From: Glycine soja
Taxonomy: Eukaryota; Streptophyta; Magnoliopsida; Fabales; Fabaceae
Assembly: GCF_004193775.1 (NCBI RefSeq)
Contig: NC_041002.1
Coordinates: 3,583,261-3,647,260 of the forward strand
Direction: 5' to 3'
DNA length: 64,000 bases
Shown: piece after piece, positions 46,625 to 58,200 of the stretch
Position numbering within the stretch: the first letter of the stretch is position 1
Layout of the letters: every line of letters starts with the position of its first letter
Made by a program: the position numbers and the translations under genes
Notes under the pieces: generated by a model
Seen by the model: only the letters and a program-made list of their open reading frames with translations
What the model was told of the DNA's origin: nothing
Database searches by the model: none

Positions 46625-47370
46625 GTAGGCTTTTGCTAAACACCCTCCCACCCCCCCATTTTTACTTATATACCTCCTTTCACTTATTTCATAATTACTC
46701 TTCCAAATATATCCTCTTTTTTCTTTTTTCCTTTTTCCAGAAGTATGTTGTGCACCCCCTTCTCTGTCCCGTGTCATTTTATTCTGTATTATTTTCATTG
46801 TTCTTGATTTTGTGTCTGCATTGTACCTCGCCGTCAATCTGACGAATACCAACACCACTACAGACCATTCCATTCTCCATCGCCATCAGTTTCTCTTCTC
46901 TTTGGTACGAGTGCTTTCATTGGGTCCACCGTCCAAGCTAGCACTCCTATTATTTGCTTGGTCGTTGACGACCATAATTTCAACACGCTCTTGTCCACCA
47001 CTTTAAAGCATTTCCTTTCTCATTCCTAAAAGAGGTATGTTTTTTTACCGTGTTGTGTGAGTAGGCTAGGTTAATGCAATTTGTGTATGTTACACCCCCA
47101 ATGCTGGAATGATGGAAGTATGGAATTGTGTTAAGCAATTTGTTGTAAGCTAAAAGCTAGTTTGATTTTGTTTTGTGATTCATTTGGGTGAATGGTTGAT
47201 TATCAGAGGTGGGGTTTGTGTTCTATCTTGTTGTGTTGTAGAAGAGAATGGGGTGTATTAATTTTCGTAAAAAGAAAAAAAAAGATATATTTGGAAAAAG
47301 TAATTACAAAATACGTGGAAGAGGGTGTAAAAGTAAACAAGAGAGATGTGTTTATCAAAGACCAATGTCT
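46625..47370. mobile_element. Foldback-type element with ~120-bp degenerate inverted arms
   Basis: The arm at about 46625-46762, reverse-complemented, reads GGATATATTTGGAAGAGTAA, then TTATGAAATAAG and TATATAAGTAAAAATG. The arm at about 47249-47370 reads GATATATTTGGAAAAAGTAA, then TTACAAAATACG and TGTAAAAGTAAAC. The arms enclose about 490 bp containing no recognised coding sequence. No target duplication is visible. It could be a decayed Mutator-type MITE. Confidence 0.5.
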
Positions 47371-49942
47371 TCGATGCCCATTTTGATTAAACTTCACCTA
47401 ACCAAAAGTAAGACTTGGTTGCCTAGAATCACACAAATAAAAAGTCATAAAAAATTGGAAAATTATTTTCTCCACCTCCCTAATTGCTTCATGCTCTTAT
47501 TTTGGAACGTAAAATTTTATTTTGGAATAATCTTTTTGAAATACAAAAAATTCACATACCAGAAAGGTTATTTCAAAATGTAATTTTACATACCGGATTA
47601 GGTGTTTTACAAGCTTAATAAGGTAGAGGAAGCAACATTGTTGGAGACTAAGGGAGCAATTGTCAAAAGATTTGCATTGTTCACATGGTTTAACCATAAC
47701 AATGGCCTGGGATTTACTTCATGTACCCCTTTTTGCTTCCTGCACCTCTCAGATATTTTAAAATTCCTATGTTACCCTCCCTTTAGTTTGTAATAATCAT
47801 TTCGTAAGTGTATAGGTATCCTAGAATACCTACTCTTCCAGAATATGATTTTCATGTTTCTGGAATAGCTATTCTAGAATAAGTTTTCAGAATACATGTA
47901 CACCTCCCATATATGATTTTCATGTTTCTGGAATAGCTATTCTAGAATAAGTTTCCAGAATACATGTACACCTCCCATATAGCTAGTTTAAAATATGAAA
48001 ATCATATTTTAAAATAACTATTCCAGAATAGGGCGACAAAATTCAAAGAAGGGTCCAAAGTAAAGTTAGTCATCTTAAGTAAGATTCTCGATTCGACTCT
48101 TGTACAACAAAAAATGTGATTCAGAGATAAAAATTCATTAAAGATGATTAGTCAAGTTATCTACATATATTATTTATCCTTTCCTCCAAATTAACACTTC
48201 ATACTGACATATTCCTAAATTGTCCATGATCCACTCAACTTCATTCAAGGTCCAATCATATTTACAAGGCAAGTGCATGACATGCATTTTTTTTTTTGTG
48301 GACAATTCCTCTTTAGTTCATATTATTGAATTATCAAAATATGTTGTACAATTACAATCATTCTAGAAGGAGAAGAAAATAAGTTTTGTATTTACTTACA
48401 AACTGTGATTTGTTCAAAACAAATAAGGGGACGATTGGAACTTTGAATAGAATGGGATGAATAAAAAAAATTGAGTTGATTCAAAAAAAATTATAATAAT
48501 TACTGCTGCTATGTCAGAATTCTTATTGATTTGAATTTTGGAATGTTTTTATAGGTGTCTCAACCCTTTGTCACATATTTCTACCACACTAAAGGAAAAA
48601 CTATTACAAAAACTTCTTAAAATTCGATCAAAGTTAAAGTTAAATTTTTTGGCCAATTCAATTAACATTTGAGTTAAGGTGGATTACATTTTGTGTCATG
48701 ATAAGAAACATGAATGATGTGACGTATAGTGAACTTTTTTTGTTATCATGATATTGGTATGAAATATCCACCAATTTTATTGATAATTAATCTCTGTCAA
48801 AAAATCAGACTAATCACCTTTAATGAGATACTCTCTCTCAATGATCTATTTTTTATCCAAAAGATTCAAATTCGAGATCTTACTTAAAATGATCCAACCT
48901 AAGATCACTCAGACTAGCGACTTATTGATAACCGTATGAAAAACTATCATGTCATATATGAGATTATTCTCATATCACCTAATATGATTCACATTAGTTT
49001 ATTAGGTTAATAATTAGAGTCAACATTAACAATTAAACCAAATTCATAATTTGAATGAACTGCCATATCAGATTATATTGTTAATTTTCACACCAGAAAT
49101 GTTTTTCTTAATGTACAATTGATCGTATTAAGGTTCGAAATTATAATTTCATACTTATTATTTCAACCTCCCACCACTAGTTTGTCCCTTTTGTAAGTTT
49201 TGCCAAATGTTATTTACATCATTTAAAATGTTAGAAATTTGGTGAAAACATTAATATTGGACCAAAATTCATTAATTAAAATTTGAGTCCAAAATTACTT
49301 ATTTTTAAATTATATGGATAAAAAACACATAATTAAACCAATGATGATGAAGAGAATTTGAGAAAAAAAAAATTCAAAATAATTTAGTCTATACAATTTA
49401 AAATTATAAGTAGTTTTTTATTACCTCCAAATCCTTGTTATTGAAGGGGAGTTAAAAATAGAAAAGTGAGATTTTAACTTCTCAGCTTTCGTTCTTCGTT
49501 CCATCTTTTCCCATCCAAACACTCGTGTATATATTAGCACATGCTTGGAAATTCAAATACGTGTGTTTGCTACAACAGTTATTGTTGTCGTCAAACTTTC
49601 TACATTTTGAGATCTAAGTTTCTAATTGTTTTGAAACAAGAAATAATCAACATATATTATTGTAAAAACCACTCACTTAGGATTAAAAAAGTCGATCTCA
49701 ATAATATACAATGTGTGTAAATATATTATTTCCCATTACAAAAGAAAAGAATGTGAGAATGAACATAAAATCAATCATTCGTTAATCAAAATATTAACTT
49801 ATTGCCAAAAGAAAAAAAAAATGTTCTTTTCTAGCAATTTATGGATCACCTGAAGTCTTGCATGGTGGAATCATCATTAAAGTGTAATGAATTAACAATA
49901 AACACATATATATATATATACGAAGAATATTAGTAACCTTAC
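47371..49942. other. Intergenic; 3' side of TBL copy F
   Basis: No gene. It holds the 68-bp tandem pair listed separately, and a TACCCCTTTTTGC...TGTTACCCTCCC segment (47728-47785) that looks like the end of a dispersed repeat. Confidence 0.45.
47845..47980. repeat. 2 x 68-bp tandem repeat with palindromes
   Basis: Units 47845-47912 and 47913-47980 differ at one base seen (AGTTTTCAG/AGTTTCCAG). Each contains CTGGAATAGCTATTCTAG, a near-perfect palindrome, and ATTCTAGAAT, a perfect one. TTC/GAA blocks recur in a spacing like heat-shock elements. Related TTCCAGAATA words lie just before (47836) and after (48021). Confidence 0.95.
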
Positions 49943-51754
49943 TCAATCACCTTTCTCTTGTTCCTCCCACTTTTTAATCATCTCTAGGAAAATCTCATTC
50001 CAAGTGTCTATAGGCCCTGGCAAGCACCAATGAACACAATCATTCTGCACACGTTCTGGAACTCCCTTAGCAAATGGGAAAGGATTCATATAAGGACCAG
50101 GATGACCATCTGGTCTCAACAATGCCAATTTGGTCACATCAAGTACCTCAAATCTAAACCCTCCTAATTCACTAGCTTTTGCCTTTGCATTCTCCACTTC
50201 TTCTATCTCAATCTTTCTTATCTCAGCATCCATTCCTTCAAGCTCTTTTTCCTCCTTCTTATAAGGCTTAGTCTTTGAACAAGTACCAGCCTTATTCCAA
50301 TCACCTTCAAAATGAGCAGGTGAAAATGTCTTCACGATTACATCAACTCCATTATTTCCCTTACCCCTTTTTCTCTCAATTATGCTACTAAGAGTGGTCC
50401 TCAAAACCTTCCTTAATGGAACATAAAAATCCATCTTAGTGTGATTAAGATCATGACAATTTAGGCTACCTATAACCGAACCATTTTCATAGTAAACCGA
50501 AGGAAGCAAAAACCAATGCCCAAATGACACCACAACCATGTCAAACCAATCCAAATCCCTTGCCCACCTCTCATTAACATGATCCAAGTACATTGTATTG
50601 TAATATGGCCCTTCATTTGACCTTTCGACACCTTGCACAAGAAAAGGTGACCAATACAAGGAGAAGTTTGCATTGTGAGAAGGGAAGTGCCAGCGACGGA
50701 ATTTGTTGTCATTGGCACTTTGGTAGACAAGGTTTGGACTTGAAACGGTGGATAACATGCAAAGAAGGGACTCTAATTGGTTCCTAGCCAAAGAGTCACC
50801 AACAAATGCTATGTGTTTGTTCTGAACAAGTTGGAGAAAAGTGAGAGGTTCAAACCTTGGAAGATTGCACTCACTGGGTTGCCATCTCCAATATAGATAG
50901 CCTGAGTCAGGCCTTCCATTGGATACGCATTTCTCACTCTCTTTGATTGTACCACAACTAGTTACATTGTATAAAGGGCCTCTTGTGTCACGTACCCAAT
51001 CACCATTAGAGTAGTCACATGGGTTTTGGTAAGTTTTGTTCTTTTCTGCCAAAACCAAAGAAGAAAAAATAAAGTCTAGTTAACCAACAAGTCCCTAACC
51101 CCAACTTTGCTAATTACAATTGTAAGAAAATTTAATTAACACTCCATCTAAATTTCTTGAGATCTCACGTTTTAACCCCTATAGTAACCCTTTTAATTAT
51201 TTATAATACATTATAGTGACACTTATTATATTGAAACATATTACACCTTACACTAATGTAAGAGTGTTAATGTAAGGATAAATCAGAATTAGAATTTTAC
51301 CTTGATTATCTACGTAATACCGTGGTAAAACTCTAATTTTGATTAGAAAAAAACACAAAAACACTTAAAAAGAACTATATCTAAGTTTTCTCCTTAGTGT
51401 AAACTATAAAAAAACAAAGAGTATCACTTACAATCTCAAGAAATTATATGGATTGTAAGTGCAATTTACTCTAAAATTTAAGGGGAAAAACACTAGGAAT
51501 TCTATAGTTTTAACAAGATGAAATTAATTACGCATGCACATACCTGTAGAAAAAGAAGAAGATGATGAAGGTGGAGGAGGTGGAGGAGGAGAAAGAGAAA
51601 GGTGGTAGGTGGTGGTGGTGGAATGTGGAGTGAGGGAGAGAAGGTCGAAGTATGTACAAAGCAGAACAATGGGAAGCAGAGCATAGAGAGTGGAAGGAAC
51701 AATTCTCTTTGTGAAAGAAACCAATTTGTCTTTGAAAGGATTTGTGCCTCCCAT
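49943..51754 (-). CDS. TBL19-like: TBL-family O-acetyltransferase, copy F (intact)
   Basis: Exon 1 is 51754-51544 and exon 2 is 51045-49943, with a phase-1 intron, giving 437 residues. Exon 1 encodes MGGTNPFKDKLVSFTKRIVP, an anchor (STLYALLPIVLLCTYFDLL) and a stem made of Pro and Ser runs. Exon 2 opens with EKNKTYQNPCDYSNGDWVRD. The GDS motif is at about 153-155 (FVGDSLARNQ) and the DxxH motif at about 406-409 (DCVHWCLPGPIDTWNE). The central part differs from A and C (ARDLDWFDMVVVSFGHWF in place of the DMDQMDLIVLS type), so it is a distinct lineage within the array. Its intron keeps one copy of the unit that is triplicated in copy A. The acceptor polysaccharide is inferred only from the family. 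Confidence 0.92.
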
Positions 51755-54700
51755 TTTTCAAAGCCTTATTACTTCTCCTTCTCCCCTTCCTTCTGGCTCC
51801 TTATCACTGTTTTGTGGTGTTGTCGGCTGAGAAAAATGAAGAGAAACAACAACTTCTTTTGCTGCTCATTGCATTGTGAAAGTCAAGAGAAGAAAGAAAA
51901 AGAGAGAAAGGAAGGCCTTTGGTTTTGTTTATTGTGTTTACTCGTTCAGTTAAAAGAAAAAAAAGAAAAGAAAATGCATCATTGGATCTTCAGGATCTTC
52001 CAATTTTTCTCTGTTTGATAAATTCTGTTTTGGCATTTTACTCATACAACACTTCCTATTCAATCATTGTCCCCGCCTGATTTAAAGCAGAGATGACAGA
52101 GGATAAGATCACCACATGCAAAGCTGTTGAATTAAAAATGAATATAATGTTATGAAAAATATTAAAAAATTGTTGTTAATCATTTTAATATTATTACAAG
52201 AAAATTTTCTGAGTCTCAATAGCTTTTTATCCATCAAAAATAGTTGATAGTAAGTTGTATTTTTTATGTTCTTTAATCAAATCTTTAGAATTTAAATTTT
52301 AATAAGTTATTAAATATAAAATAAATCATATTAAAAAAAGTTGAACTTATGAATGTTTGGGTAACTTCGTACAAATATATGTTCAAAAAAAATTATTTTT
52401 TATCTTTTCATTCCCTCTCGTGGCCCCTACTCTGCTTTTTTACTTTTTGAAACTTTTGTTAAAGTGGTTTATTCTCTCTGTTTTGGAGAGGGAAAGCCCA
52501 AATTACCGTGAGTTAACCTTTCTGTTTAAACGGTTTATAATAATTAAGTGAAAATGAACATAGGTACGTAGTTGATGATTATGTCAGGACACAATTGTCT
52601 CGACATGAACACGGACCATGGTTCCCTGTTCCAAAACAGAACGAAAAGGACAAATTCATAAGTCGTTTGTTCGAATTCAAAAACACTTGGTTTTTCTAAT
52701 GTATGTATCTTGGATACATTAATGATTAAACCCTCAAAGGCTCAAAGCCATATATTTCTTAAAGAACTTAGATGACTAATGTTTTCAAAATAAACCTTTA
52801 AATTGATCTTATAAAAATTATTTTGTTGTCATATTAATTTCAATTTTTTTATATGGAAGTAGCCTATATGAGAATATTACCTACTTCATTTTTTTTATTA
52901 CCCACTAATAAGTTTTTTGCAGGAATCAAAATTGCTCATTAGCTCAATCCCCAGGTCATTCAAATGAATGCATAGGTCAAATATCGACAGAAAGTTGAGT
53001 TCTTTTTATTTTAACCAAAACATAATTAACACGTGCATCAACAGATGTAAAAACATTAGTATATGCCTTCTTTTATTCACTTTTTTTGGGTATAGCTGGC
53101 GTATTGAACTGGCATTTTATTCGGATTAGGCAACATAACTACCAGAAAGTTTGATTCATGGAGATAGTAATTTAAACTTCACCGGATAATTATTTTTTAA
53201 TATACATAAATTAAGAAAATAAAAGGTCAATTCTTAATAAAGAAAATCAAATAAGTTAAATTACTTTCCAAACATCTGTTCTCTATAAATAAATGGTTTT
53301 AATGATGTTGTATAAATAAAGTTATAATGATGAATTTCTTTTAATTGTTTTCATTGTATTTTTAATGCAAATGATAACTTGTAACATACTTTTACTGTTT
53401 TGTTCTTTTTTAGTAAACATTTTTACAGTGTGAATTCAGGTCAAATAAGCCTGAATCTCATCTATATTTTTAAGTTGTTTTGATTTTTCACTTTTAGTTT
53501 TTTATACTTCATATTCTTTCTTGGGCTTTCATATTTTCTTTCTCCAATTCTACTCTCTAAAAATTATATTTTAAAAATTATTATATGAAACAATTTTTAA
53601 ATGACTAAAATATATGTTTAAAAATTATTATATGAAACAATTTTTAAATGACTAAAATATATGTTTGGTCCTTTAACTTATTTTTCAATTCTAAATTGAT
53701 TCTTTATGTTTTAAAAGTTTTAGAATTATCTCGACTTAAAAAAAAAAATTAGTAACACATTTATCGTTTCGTTAGTTTTAATCCCAACAACGTTAAACAT
53801 GTTTCATTAGTGAGTCAACTATGACTCCTCCATTGGTGTAGTTCTTCCTTAAAAGTGCTTACGGACTGAATTTCTTCAACGGAAATCCTGTTGACGGTTG
53901 TAATCTTTTCATGATCGTGGAACTGCAGGACAAAATCAGTACTGAACATTGCATTGCCATGGGAGTTGAAGGAGTTGTATTCACTTGTAGCATAAATTTA
54001 TCACCATTTAAGTTAAAATTAACAGATAGACAAACGTGTTATAAAAAAAATGTTTTAGGCTATCATTTAAAACTTTTAAGGAGAAAATATAGGTAATTGG
54101 TGGTTGTCCTTTATGTTGGTTCTGGCCTGTCGGTTGGGGTTAGGATGAGAGCCTTAACTGCATAAAGTATATAAACCACATGATTCTTGAGTTGGCCAAA
54201 CTTTATAAGTTTGAAGGATACTATCCGTTCTAAATCTAAAATTGGTATCTGTGTATGGGGCACAATGTCCCAGAAGTTTAAATTAGTGGGCCAATGATAA
54301 ATCATGTTGCGAGGATTGTTGGTAATTATTTTGATGGAACTCTTTTCGTGTTCTCCACTGGTTCTTATTTTCTTGTTAAAAGTTTCTAACTTTCAATAAT
54401 ATAGTTGTAATTTTTTGTTTGAAAGTCAGGCAACACAACATAATTATCTAACAATATAAGTGTATATTTGTTGAATAAATTCCTCTAAAGTCAAGACACG
54501 CCTAAAATAAGAAAATAAAGTCTTATTCATAGCTAATTTTAATCAAAATATTTTGCAGATATAATTCTCTTTAAATCTAAAATATACTTTCTCACTTTAC
54601 ATGTATCATCACTTCAAAAAAAATCATATTTAGTACTGTAATATTTAAATTTGGAAAAATAATGACTGATTCTTTAAAATAAATTTAAATAAATTTACAT

Positions 54701-55240
54701 ACTTTTTGGGGGTGCAGGGAGTTTCTAATGGTTATTTTCATGAAACTCAAATTATTAATTTTATCTGAATGTTGAAAGCGCAAAGATGTTTTTGGACTAG
54801 TCTAGACATTGTATAATTTGCCCACGTAGGTAGAAGCATTACTATTGGCACTACTAGCTATAATAATTTGATCATCTTACTCTTCTCTCTTTTCCCATAC
54901 CCCAATCCTTCTCTCACTTCTCCCCCACTCCTTCACAACAATTCCAATCCTTCTTATTTTCTCTCACTTCTTCATCACTTTTCCTCTTTTCTTCTCTTTG
55001 GTCAGGTCAACCAACTTAGGTACCTAATTGTTTTTTTACATAACAAAATCATGATTTTCTTATGTTAAAGAGCAGAATCACAATACCATATTTTTTTAAC
55101 AAATTTCAAACTACTCAACGGAATCAAGATTCTATGATGTGTTGAATTCTTGACATCAATGGAATCATAGAGCTTTTTTTTCTTGCTCGAACATTGTTAT
55201 CATTTTTTCATGAATGGTTCTTTACAAAGAATACATGAAT
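51755..55240. other. Intergenic; upstream of TBL copy F
   Basis: The 51760-52020 part is the 5' UTR/promoter side of copy F, rich in GAAAGAGA. The remainder has no recognisable gene. At 54111-54310 there is a less AT-rich patch whose translation shows no family I recognise. Confidence 0.45.
53572..53665. repeat. 2 x 47-bp tandem repeat
   Basis: Two adjacent copies of a 47-bp unit, identical by eye (TTATTATATGAAACAATTTT ... ACTAAAATATATGTT). Confidence 0.93.
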
Positions 55241-55244
55241 TGGA

Positions 55245-56029
55245 ATACATTTTTTTCCTGGTCAATTTGCAATATCTCATGTTTTTGGAAACATGCTTGA
55301 TGATAGCCAAAATGATTTTTACCATCCTTATCAATCAAATGAAATGCCTACAGATTACGATGGTTTAGGAAATTAGCATGAAGATCCTAACAATGGATTG
55401 GACATTGACCCCCCAAACCTGATTGTCTTGACTTTTTCAATCATTTTCACAGTTGATGACGTATGTTGATTAGTTGACGATTGATTTTTATATTTTTGTA
55501 TATGTATGATGTGTAAGTGAAGAAAAATATTTTGATTTTTAGGTTTTTACAAATCGAGATGATTTGATGCACTGGGATTGAGATTTGGGGAATAGTCTAG
55601 GATTTGTTCTTGTCATTCATAGGTCAAAAAACATGAGAAAAATCTATGTTGTAGTGGGTTGTGAAAATGGAGCAAAGTACAAGCAATACAAGGATTAGTC
55701 TGTAAGAATACTTGAATCAGAAAATGTGGGTGTTTGTTTAAATTAAAGGGGAAGTTTGTCAAAGAGGTAGGTTGAAAACTTTTTTTTTTATTTGTGGTGC
55801 TCATAACCACAGTTAGTGAAACACTATTGGGACATGTGTATGTTGGTTGTTTAAGTAGTGAAGAAAAAATTATGCATAGTCAAAAGCAAAAACATGGTGA
55901 AACCTAGTAAAATTTTGTTGACAATCAAAGATCAAGATCAGAAAAATGTCACAACCATCAAGACTGTATACAATGAATGACAAAGATATTGGCACAAAGA
56001 AAGGCGTTCAAGAAATGGAGGTACAACAT
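55245..56029 (+). mobile_element. MULE/FAR1-type transposon relic, left part
   Basis: Plus-strand translation gives FGNMLDDSQNDFYHPYQSNE, then VFTNRDDLMHW, GFVLVIHRSKN, KIYVVVGCENGAKYKQYKD and LLGHVYVGCLSSEEK. This order resembles the FAR1/MULE DNA-binding N-terminal domain. Stops and frame changes are frequent. The relic ends abruptly at 56029, where the 683-bp repeat begins. Confidence 0.6.
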
Positions 56030-56712
56030 CTAATTAGACTTGTCAGGTTTTAGCAATTTTACTATATAGATTTTATTCCCTATTTTATTGTTTGAAGTTT
56101 CTTATTTTATTGTTGGATTTTCTTAGAAGTAGTTATTCTTATCTTTATCATGTCTCAATTTAAATATTTTATCTTCTATTTTGATCTTTCAATCTTTTAT
56201 CTTTTTCTTTTATCTTCTAATTTTATCTTTTAATCTTATATTTTCTTTATCTTCTAATTTTATCTTTAAATGTCTTGTGGATTCGACACTCGGACTTTCG
56301 AGAACTTTACTACTTGTGACGATTTGATACATTTGTCAACGAGTTAACACTGTTTTATATTCCAGTTATACTTCTAATATTAGTTTTCCGTTTAAGATTA
56401 ATATATGCATTGATTAATCAAGTATAAATTGTTGTAAATTGTCTTGTTTGGATAGTTTGGAAAAAAGATTAATATTTTTTTATACTTAATGCATATAGGT
56501 TAAGTTTCATTTCATGAAATTTCATTTAGTGCACACACTATAGTGAGTGACTCCTCCAAGAATACAAGAACAACGAATTATAATTATAGGATTAAATTTA
56601 AAGACCATGATTAAAAATCTAATTAGAAAACGCACATGCCATACTAATTCCCCTTTCTCCTTCAGATTACGCGACTCATGTTCTCTCGTATTCTCCTTCT
56701 CTCATTTGACAA
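56030..56712. repeat. 683-bp duplicated segment, copy 2
   Basis: Near-identical to 40659-41341 and in the same orientation. It starts in the middle of the LTR and ends in the flank, so it cannot be a transposition product. It sits between the left and right parts of a MULE relic. Confidence 0.93.
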
Positions 56713-57060
56713 GATTAATATGTATATTGGTTTAAAAGAGTGAACACTCAAGGGGTCTCATCTAGATTCCATCATTTGTCAACGAAAATCATTTTGTGCA
56801 GGTATACAACATCTACTTAAGAGACTTTTTAGCATTATAACCATTAATTGATTTGCTAACTAACTCGACTATATCATTTTTCTATGATAATCTAGATGCA
56901 TTTGAAGGATGATTGTCCCTTACTTCCTATTGCACCACAATGGAGTACATACTACACACATGAAGCTCGTTGATGGCAGAGATCATACATGCGTCACATA
57001 CAAGAAATCAACTTGTTCATGTTTCATTCAACTATAGGATCTCAATATACAGTAGAAAAA
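56713..57060 (+). mobile_element. MULE relic, right part
   Basis: It encodes MHLKDDCPLLPIAPQWSTYY followed by THEAR, and after a stop WQRSYMRHIQEINLF, resembling the C-terminal portion of long MULE-type proteins. The transposase core expected between this and the left part is absent. Assignment is tentative. Confidence 0.4.
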
Positions 57061-57229
57061 TTTAAGGATTAATTATTTTAGTTAACTCCTCTTGTATTAA
57101 GTACTATTATGTGTATTCATTTGACACTTCGTAAAACTCTAGCTAATGCTTTTAATTTAATGTGGACTATAAAGTTTGCTGATTGTTGTAGACCATGCAT
57201 ATTATGTTGTAAGTCAAGTTGAGGTCCTT

Positions 57230-58200
57230 AAACATTTAATTATTAACGTTGATAGACAAAATAACAATGGAAACATGTTTTTGTTGATTTTTTTATAATC
57301 ATTTTAAAAAATGAAAACATGTTTTTATTGCACACAATGCATCGACACAAAAATATAACAATGAAAACATAGTTATGTTGGTCAATTTCTCAACTCAACA
57401 ATGAAAACATGTGTTCCATTTTTCAAATGGGGGTGGCAAAATAATAGCACAACAGAAATACAATTATGTCACATAACTATCAAAATTTTCCGTTTTGAAA
57501 ATAGGGTTGAAAAAACTAATTAACCGCATAATCACATTGTTAATTAGTTTTTTCACCCCCCCCCTCCCCTTTACAAAATAGAGACGTGTTTTCATTTTGT
57601 TTCCTACCAAGGGACAATTTGGGAATACCACAAAAAGGCAACCCATGGTAGTGCCAATAATAAATTAGGTAAAGCCAATAGCAATCCCTTATAGCTTGCA
57701 TTCATCAATCATAAGGATCAGGCCTTGCAAAATATTTTAATGGGTCTTGTCTGCTATTGGCCCCAAAATAGTTGCTATTGACCCTTACCATCTTTCAAAT
57801 TTTCCAAAAACACTCTTTCCCACAACACACAACAGAAATAGACTTATGTTGCATTAAATTTATAGTGCAATCAATATTCCATTACACAATATTTTTTTGC
57901 ACCTCATTAGTGCAGTGGAAGTGTATTTTTGTAAATGATGATTAACAAAGAATGTATAACAAAAGGATGATTTTGTTGCACAATGTACAACAAAGTCATA
58001 CTTTTGTTGTGCATTTTTTTTCATTATTTGACAAATAAAAATATCTTAGATATTAATTGCATAATTTTCAACTCAACAAGATCACGATTCCATTGTGTTG
58101 CAATTTCTGTGTCACAATGGGATCACGATTTTGTTGTATCACAATTTATATAGTATAACAGAATCATGATTTCATTGTGTAATAGTCATTGTAGGTGGGA
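57230..58200. repeat. Dispersed repeat, second cluster of GTTGTGC/GAATCATGATT motifs
   Basis: AACAATGGAAACATG-type words occur about four times at 57260-57415. At 57830-58180 CACAACAGAAAT, TTTTGTTGTGCATT, GATCACGATTCCATTG and AACAGAATCATGATTTCATT follow. These are shared with 28310-28560. The cluster is non-coding and probably belongs to the end of the neighbouring MULE-type element. Confidence 0.5.

Noticed and set aside
46547..47583. Two ~110-residue frames with similar Lys-rich phrases on opposite strands
   Set aside because: Their similarity comes from the inverted arms of a foldback repeat, not from related genes.
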